Both the position numbers and the translations under genes were made by a program. The notes under the pieces are model-generated. The model saw only the letters and a program-made list of their open reading frames with translations, searched no databases and was not told the DNA's origin. From assembly GCF_021026375.1 (NCBI RefSeq), contig NZ_JAJNDB010000004.1, positions 372,001 to 436,000 of the forward strand: a stretch of 64,000 nt of DNA. Reading direction: 5' to 3'. Shown in pieces: positions 59,988 through 64,000 of this stretch. Numbering within the stretch: position 1 is the stretch's first letter; every line of letters begins with the position of its first letter. The stretch comes from Actinomycetospora endophytica (lineage in GTDB: Bacteria; Actinomycetota; Actinomycetes; Mycobacteriales; Pseudonocardiaceae).

Positions 59988-60060
59988 GTGCGCTGCGCGC
60001 TCGTGAGCAGTGATCCGTGTCCTGGCACGGATCACTGCTCACGAGCCGACCGGAGGGAGG
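59985..60060. repeat. palindromic gene-end element, copy D
   Basis: Left flank TAGGTGCGCTGCGCGCTC, perfect 17-bp arms GTGAGCAGTGATCCGTG (60003-60019) and CACGGATCACTGCTCAC (60026-60042), loop TCCTGG. The right flank has diverged into the ribosome-binding region of the next gene. Here the element sits inside an apparent operon. Confidence 0.88.
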
Positions 60061-60066
60061 CACATC

Positions 60067-60687
60067 TTGACCGTCACGACCCTGGCCAAGCCCGACTACG
60101 ACGTGCTGAACGTGCTGGCCCTCAAGAAGATGGCGGGTGCCCCGGCGATCGCGGCGGTCGTCGACCTGTCGGCCGAGGACGTCTCGGCGCGGTTGGACGC
60201 CCTCGCGGCGGGCGGCTTCGCCGTCGTCGCCGGCGGGGCCGCCCTGCCCACCGACTCCGCCGAGCCGGCCCTCGCGGCCACCGCGTCCGAGATCTACGCC
60301 CCGGTGCGGACCGACGCGGACCTGCTCGGGCTCGTCGAGCAGTTCGAGAAGACCAACGCCCAGCTCCTGACGACGATGTCCGCCTGGCAGCAGGTCGACG
60401 TCGGCGGGCGCAAGGTCGCGAACGACCACACCGACGCCGAGTACGACGAGAAGATCATCAGCCGGCTGGAGCGTCTCGTGGGCCGGCTCGACGGGCTCAT
60501 CGACGCGCTGGCCCGGCACGACCCGCGGTTCGCCACCTACGCGACGCGCTTCGGCGCCGCCCTCGAGGGCATCGACGGCGGTGACCACGACCTCGTCTCC
60601 TCGCCGACCGGGGACTCGATCCACACGGTCTGGTTCGAGTTCCACGAGGATCTGCTGCGCACCCTGGGCCGGGAGCGGGCCGAGTGA
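60067..60687 (+). CDS. 206-aa hypothetical protein in PEP-swivel operon
   Basis: Starts at a TTG (60067) with GGAGGGAGG six bases upstream; the in-frame ATG at 60010 lies inside the palindrome. N-terminal winged-helix-like segment (DYDVLNVLALKKMAGAPAIA...LSAEDVSARLDALAAGGFAVV), then a helical region (LVEQFEKTNAQLLTTMSAWQ, EKIISRLERLVGRLDGLIDA). No family recognised. It overlaps the PPDK-like gene by GTGA, so the products are made together. Confidence 0.7.
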   Translation: MTVTTLAKPDYDVLNVLALKKMAGAPAIAAVVDLSAEDVSARLDALAAGGFAVVAGGAALPTDSAEPALAATASEIYAPVRTDADLLGLVEQFEKTNAQLLTTMSAWQQVDVGGRKVANDHTDAEYDEKIISRLERLVGRLDGLIDALARHDPRFATYATRFGAALEGIDGGDHDLVSSPTGDSIHTVWFEFHEDLLRTLGRERAE

Positions 60688-63176
60688 GCGCACCCGGCTG
60701 GACCCGGGCGTTCACCGACGACGGGGCCGTCGACGTCGAGGTCCTCGGCGGCAAGGGCGCGGGCCTGGTTCGCATGACCCGCGACGGGCTGCGGGTCCCT
60801 CCTGGCTGCGTCATCACGACCGCCGCGTGCCACGTCTACCTCTCCGCGCGGGCGCTGCCCGACGGCCTGCTCGACGAGGTGCGGGGCCGGCTCTCCGACG
60901 TCGAGGCGGCGACCGGCAAGACCTTCGGGGCCGGCCCGGAACCGCTGCTGCTCTCGGTGCGCTCCGGTGCCCCGGTCTCGATGCCCGGGATGATGGACAC
61001 CGTCCTGAACCTCGGACTCTCCCGCGACGCCGCGATCGCGCTGGCGGTCCGGGCGGGTGACACCCGCTTCATGGCCGACCTCGTCGCGCGCTTCCACGCG
61101 ATGTACTCCGAGATCGTGCTCGGGGCGCTCGACGACCGGGACACCGTCGATGCGCTCGTGAACGGTGTCAATCGCGACGACGACCCCGCGGCCGTCTACG
61201 ACCGGGTGTGGGCCGCCGCCGAGGCCGCGCTCGACGAGGAGCTCTCCGAGAGCGTCCCGGCCGACCCCGACGACCAGCTCCGCCACGCCGTCGAGGCCGT
61301 GTTCCGGTCCTGGAACACCCGCCGGGCGCGCACCTACCGGGAGCACCACGGCATCCCGCACGACATGGGCACCGCGGTCGTCGTGCAGTCCATGGTCTTC
61401 GGCAACCTCGACGACGCGTCCGGCTCCGGCGTCGTCTTCACGCGCAACCCGGTCACCGGCGAGCCGGGCCTCTACGGGGAGTACCTCGCGCACAGTCAGG
61501 GCGAGGACGTCGTCGCCGGGATCCGGACCCCGGACCCGGTGGCCCGCGCCCTGCCGGCGCCGCTGCTCGCCGAGCTGGAGGGCTCGTGCGCCGAGCTCGA
61601 GGCGCGGCACGGCGACGTGCTCGACGTCGAGTTCACCGTCGAGCACGGCGTCCTCTACTTCCTGCAGGTCCGCAGCGCCAAGCGCACCCCCGAGGCCGCG
61701 GTGCGCATCGCCGCCGACCTGCTCGCCGACGGCACCGCGACCCCCGCCCGCGCCCTCTCGCTCGTCACCGGGGATCAGCTCCGGGCGGCGCAGCGTCCCG
61801 GGTTCGACGACGAGGCCCTGTCGGCGGCCCGTGCCGCGGGCCGCGTCCTGCTGACCGGGATCGGGGCCTGCCCCGGCCAGGTGTGCGGCGAGCTGGTCCT
61901 CGACCCCGACCGCGCCAAGGAACGCGCCGAGGCCGGAGCCGCCGTGATCCTCGCCCGTGCGGTGACCAGCCCCGCGGACCTGCACGGGATGATCGCCGCC
62001 GAGGGGATCGTGACCTCCACCGGCGGGTCGACCAGTCATGCGGCGGTCGTCGCGCGCGCCCTCGGGACGGCCTGCGTGGTCGGCGCGGGGGCGCTGGAGA
62101 TCGACGCGGCGGCGCGGGTGGTGCGGGTGGGCGAGCGGGTGCTGTCCGAGGGCGACCCCGTCTCGCTCGACGGCGCCTCGGGCGAGCTGGTCGCCGGGAC
62201 GCTGCCCACGACGACGCCGGCCGCCGCCAACGAGGCGATGGACGCCCTGTTGGCCGCTGCTGCCGACGCCGCGGGCTGCGAGGTGCTCGCGCGCGTCACC
62301 GTCCCGCCGGACGTGGTCGCCGCCCGGGCCGCGGGCGCCACCGGCGTCGTCACCGCCGTCGACGACGTCCTCGCCGCGTCCGGCGACCTCAACCACCTCG
62401 TCGAGACCCTGCTCGAGAAGGGCTGGGACGGAGTCGGGGCCGGGACCGCGCTCGACGAGGTCCGCCGGGCGATCGCCCGGCAGGTGTCCGGCCTGCTCGC
62501 GGCGGCCGGTGATCACGACGTCGACGTGCGCGCCATCGACCTGCTCGCCGACGAGGCCCGCGAGCTGCTGCAACAGACCGCCGTGACGACCCGGCACCCC
62601 GAGCTCGCGCTGCCGCTCGGCGTCCCCGCCCTGATCGCAGCCCAGCGCGAAGGGCTCGCACTCGCTGCGTCCGAGGCCGGGTACGGCGGCCGGATGCGGC
62701 TCGCGGTCCGGCACGTGTCGGACCCGGCGGAGGTCCGGGCGCTGCAGTCGCTCGACGGCGACGGGCCGGGGATGGGCACCTACCTGACCAGCCCGCGGGC
62801 GGTGCTGGGCGCCGAGGCGCTGGTCGAGCTCAGCGAGGTGGTGTGGCTCGAGGTCCGGGCGCTGCAGGCGGCGATGTTCGGCATCCCGGCCCGGCAGTTC
62901 CTCACCGCTGCGCCCCTCGACGACTACGTCGCCCGCGGACTGCTCGGCATCGACCCCCGGCACGCGATCGACCCGACCGTGGAGCCGCTGCTCGCGGTGC
63001 TCAGCGAGGCCGGCCGGGCGCATCCGGAGGTCCCGGTGGGGGTGCGGCTGTCCGGCACGGTCTCGGATCGCGTTGCGTCGCGGTTGTACGAGCTCGGGTT
63101 CCGGCGGTTCGCGGTCGATCTTCCCGAGGTGCGGCCGTTGATCCTCGGTCTGGGGCGCGCGGCTCTGGCGGGATGA
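60684..63176 (+). CDS. pyruvate phosphate dikinase-like PEP-utilising enzyme
   Basis: 830 aa from the overlapping GTG. N-terminal ATP-grasp region of PPDK type: VLGGKGAGLVRMTRDGLRVP, LLSVRSGAPVSMPGMMDTVLNLGL, GVVFTRNPVTGEPGLYGEYL. Swivel domain with His in TSTGGSTSHAAVVARALG. The C-terminal ~300 residues occupy the place of the PEP/pyruvate barrel but are strongly diverged: the conserved barrel end (SIGTNDL and CGE) is not recognisable. So ATP-dependent His phosphorylation is likely intact, while the acceptor is probably not pyruvate, or is bound by the partner proteins. Function in the operon is inference. Confidence 0.75.
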   Translation: MSAPGWTRAFTDDGAVDVEVLGGKGAGLVRMTRDGLRVPPGCVITTAACHVYLSARALPDGLLDEVRGRLSDVEAATGKTFGAGPEPLLLSVRSGAPVSMPGMMDTVLNLGLSRDAAIALAVRAGDTRFMADLVARFHAMYSEIVLGALDDRDTVDALVNGVNRDDDPAAVYDRVWAAAEAALDEELSESVPADPDDQLRHAVEAVFRSWNTRRARTYREHHGIPHDMGTAVVVQSMVFGNLDDASGSGVVFTRNPVTGEPGLYGEYLAHSQGEDVVAGIRTPDPVARALPAPLLAELEGSCAELEARHGDVLDVEFTVEHGVLYFLQVRSAKRTPEAAVRIAADLLADGTATPARALSLVTGDQLRAAQRPGFDDEALSAARAAGRVLLTGIGACPGQVCGELVLDPDRAKERAEAGAAVILARAVTSPADLHGMIAAEGIVTSTGGSTSHAAVVARALGTACVVGAGALEIDAAARVVRVGERVLSEGDPVSLDGASGELVAGTLPTTTPAAANEAMDALLAAAADAAGCEVLARVTVPPDVVAARAAGATGVVTAVDDVLAASGDLNHLVETLLEKGWDGVGAGTALDEVRRAIARQVSGLLAAAGDHDVDVRAIDLLADEARELLQQTAVTTRHPELALPLGVPALIAAQREGLALAASEAGYGGRMRLAVRHVSDPAEVRALQSLDGDGPGMGTYLTSPRAVLGAEALVELSEVVWLEVRALQAAMFGIPARQFLTAAPLDDYVARGLLGIDPRHAIDPTVEPLLAVLSEAGRAHPEVPVGVRLSGTVSDRVASRLYELGFRRFAVDLPEVRPLILGLGRAALAG

Positions 63177-63290
63177 GGTACGCCGGAGCGGCCCTGATCA
63201 TGAGCACAACAGGCGACGGCGAAGACTGGTGATCATGCGCCCTGCGCCCCTCGCGCGGTCATGGGTCTCCGCGGCACGAACCGCTGCGGC

Positions 63291-63317
63291 GCAACCGAGT
63301 CACGGTGGCTCGGTTGC
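63291..63317. terminator. hairpin terminating the PEP-swivel operon
   Basis: GCAACCGAG (63291-63299) and CTCGGTTGC (63309-63317) with a 9-nt loop, 115 bp past the PPDK-like stop. Confidence 0.5.
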
Positions 63318-63407
63318 AGCACCAGCGACCGCCTCGCTCGCCCGGTGAACGCCCCGACCAGCGCGGCACTCGCGGCGTCCTCACCGTCCGCTCCCCGACC
63401 TCCCCCG

Positions 63408-63460
63408 GGGACGAACGACTCGTTCGTGGCCATAGAAGCCACGAACGAGTCGTTCGTCCC
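63408..63460. terminator. 23-bp-arm palindrome at the end of the phosphatase gene
   Basis: Arms 63408-63430 and 63438-63460 are exact complements around loop CATAGAA. Each arm contains its own palindrome ACGAACGACTCGTTCGT. It ends 2 bp before the minus-strand stop (63463). Likely terminator, possibly a second palindrome family. Confidence 0.65.
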
Positions 63461-63462
63461 GA

Positions 63463-64000
63463 TCAGTGAGGCGCCAGCTCGGTGAGCAGCGCGGGGAAGC
63501 GGTCGAGCAGCCCGGCGTCGAGTCCGCGGGCGAGCGCCCAACCGCGCGCCCCGCCGTAGCGTTCGTCCAGGGCCTCGAGCACGCCGCGGACCGTGCCCTC
63601 GTGCGCCTGGTAGAGCTCGGGCGCCACCGCGGCCATGTGCGCGGCGTAGCGCGGCCAGGTCCCGAACCGCGCCATCACCGCGGCCATGTTCGGGCCGCTG
63701 GCCAGATAGTCGGCCACGATCGCCTCGCGGTCCACACCGGCCAGAGCCAGGAGCAGGGTGACGACGAGCCCGGTGCGGTCCTTGCCCGCGGCGCAATGCA
63801 CCACCGTGGGTCGGCCCGCGAACGCCGCGGCGGCCCGCACGACCGACCCGAGCACGGAGGTCGGCGCCTCGAGGTGCATCAGCGAGAACAGCAGCGCCTG
63901 GCGGTCGGCGGGCTCGTCGTTCGGCGCCGCTTCACGCAGCGGCGCGTTGAGGTAGGTGACGTCGCGCCCGACCAGCGGACCGCGACCCTGCTCGACCGCC
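63463..64000 (-). CDS. tyrosine-phosphatase-family protein (5' end outside window)
   Basis: The frame is open from the TGA at 63463 to the right edge; the ATG at 63879 is internal because the frame continues upstream in a protein-like manner (LNAPLREAAPNDEPADRQAL). The phosphatase P-loop is VVHCAAGKDRTG (HC-x5-R), followed by VADYLASGPNM as in the Y_phosphatase3 family of actinobacterial PtpB-like lipid/protein phosphatases. Substrate unknown. Confidence 0.82.
   Translation of the reverse strand, partial: AVEQGRGPLVGRDVTYLNAPLREAAPNDEPADRQALLFSLMHLEAPTSVLGSVVRAAAAFAGRPTVVHCAAGKDRTGLVVTLLLALAGVDREAIVADYLASGPNMAAVMARFGTWPRYAAHMAAVAPELYQAHEGTVRGVLEALDERYGGARGWALARGLDAGLLDRFPALLTELAPH

Larger units (their letters stand above)
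63177..63462. other. gene-free region after PEP-swivel operon
   Basis: 286 bp between convergent genes with no supported ORF. It holds TGATCATG words (63196, 63228), a hairpin at 63291 and a large palindrome at 63408, described separately. Confidence 0.4.

Noticed and set aside
23639-60060. CRISPR array
   Set aside because: The repeated palindromes are isolated, tens of kilobases apart and not separated by regular spacers; no cas genes are present.

Overview
The window is chromosomal DNA of a high-GC actinomycete. Third codon positions are almost all G or C, GTG starts and 4-bp ATGA/GTGA start-stop overlaps are common, and mycolata or Pseudonocardiales hallmarks are present: a Rv0474-like regulator next to an HBHA-like gene, an LCP cell-wall ligase, a DICT-domain sensor, and a Cys-type leader peptide ahead of a sulfonate monooxygenase. 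A member of the Pseudonocardiaceae is the most likely source. That is inference; no rRNA or other phylogenetic marker is in the window.

Layout. 1-9 kb: DICT/degenerate-GGDEF sensor (cut by the left edge), methyltransferase, GNAT, MFS transporter, an LCP protein coupled to a membrane protein, a small secreted protein, a streptogrisin-like protease and a nucleoside phosphorylase. 9-19 kb: a polyol (mannitol/arabitol-type) catabolic regulon made of xylulokinase, LacI regulator, four-gene ABC importer and mannitol-2-dehydrogenase-family enzyme. It is split by an XRE-HBHA pair, and LacI-type AAGCGCTT operators lie before the importer and before the dehydrogenase. 19-31 kb: SDR, AraC regulator with DUF1772 protein, SBF-like transporter, CHAD-like protein, secreted polysaccharide lyase, PoxB-like TPP enzyme, truncated PPK2, thioesterase, rhomboid-like protein, flavin/ferric reductase and a phytase-like lipoprotein. 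31-47 kb: ECF41-type sigma factor with FAD oxidoreductase, TetR pair, PEP synthase, GNAT, cupin/MarR, aldehyde dehydrogenase, acyl-CoA ligase/GntR pair, a MetE/UROD-like protein, and an ECF sigma/anti-sigma pair.

47.09-56.45 kb is an integrated mobile element of about 9.4 kb with visibly lower GC. It carries a large serine integrase, an XRE repressor, a translationally coupled operon ending in a RepA/DnaB-like AAA ATPase, and a lone HK97-type major capsid protein with no terminase, portal, protease or tail genes. Its other end holds accessory genes: a PIN-domain protein, a small HTH protein, a membrane protein and small ORFs. It reads as a capsid-encoding phage satellite. It sits exactly in the 6-nt loop of a 40-bp palindrome that belongs to a family of palindromic gene-end elements found at least six times in this window. 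The termini resolve into a roughly 40-bp attB and 50-bp attP, both symmetrical about a central AT.

56.5-64 kb: an SsuD-like monooxygenase with its leader peptide, then a divergent operon of an isolated PEP-utilising swivel domain, a 477-aa protein of unknown family, a 206-aa protein and a PPDK-like enzyme. This is a candidate multi-subunit phosphotransfer system. A tyrosine-phosphatase-family gene is cut by the right edge.
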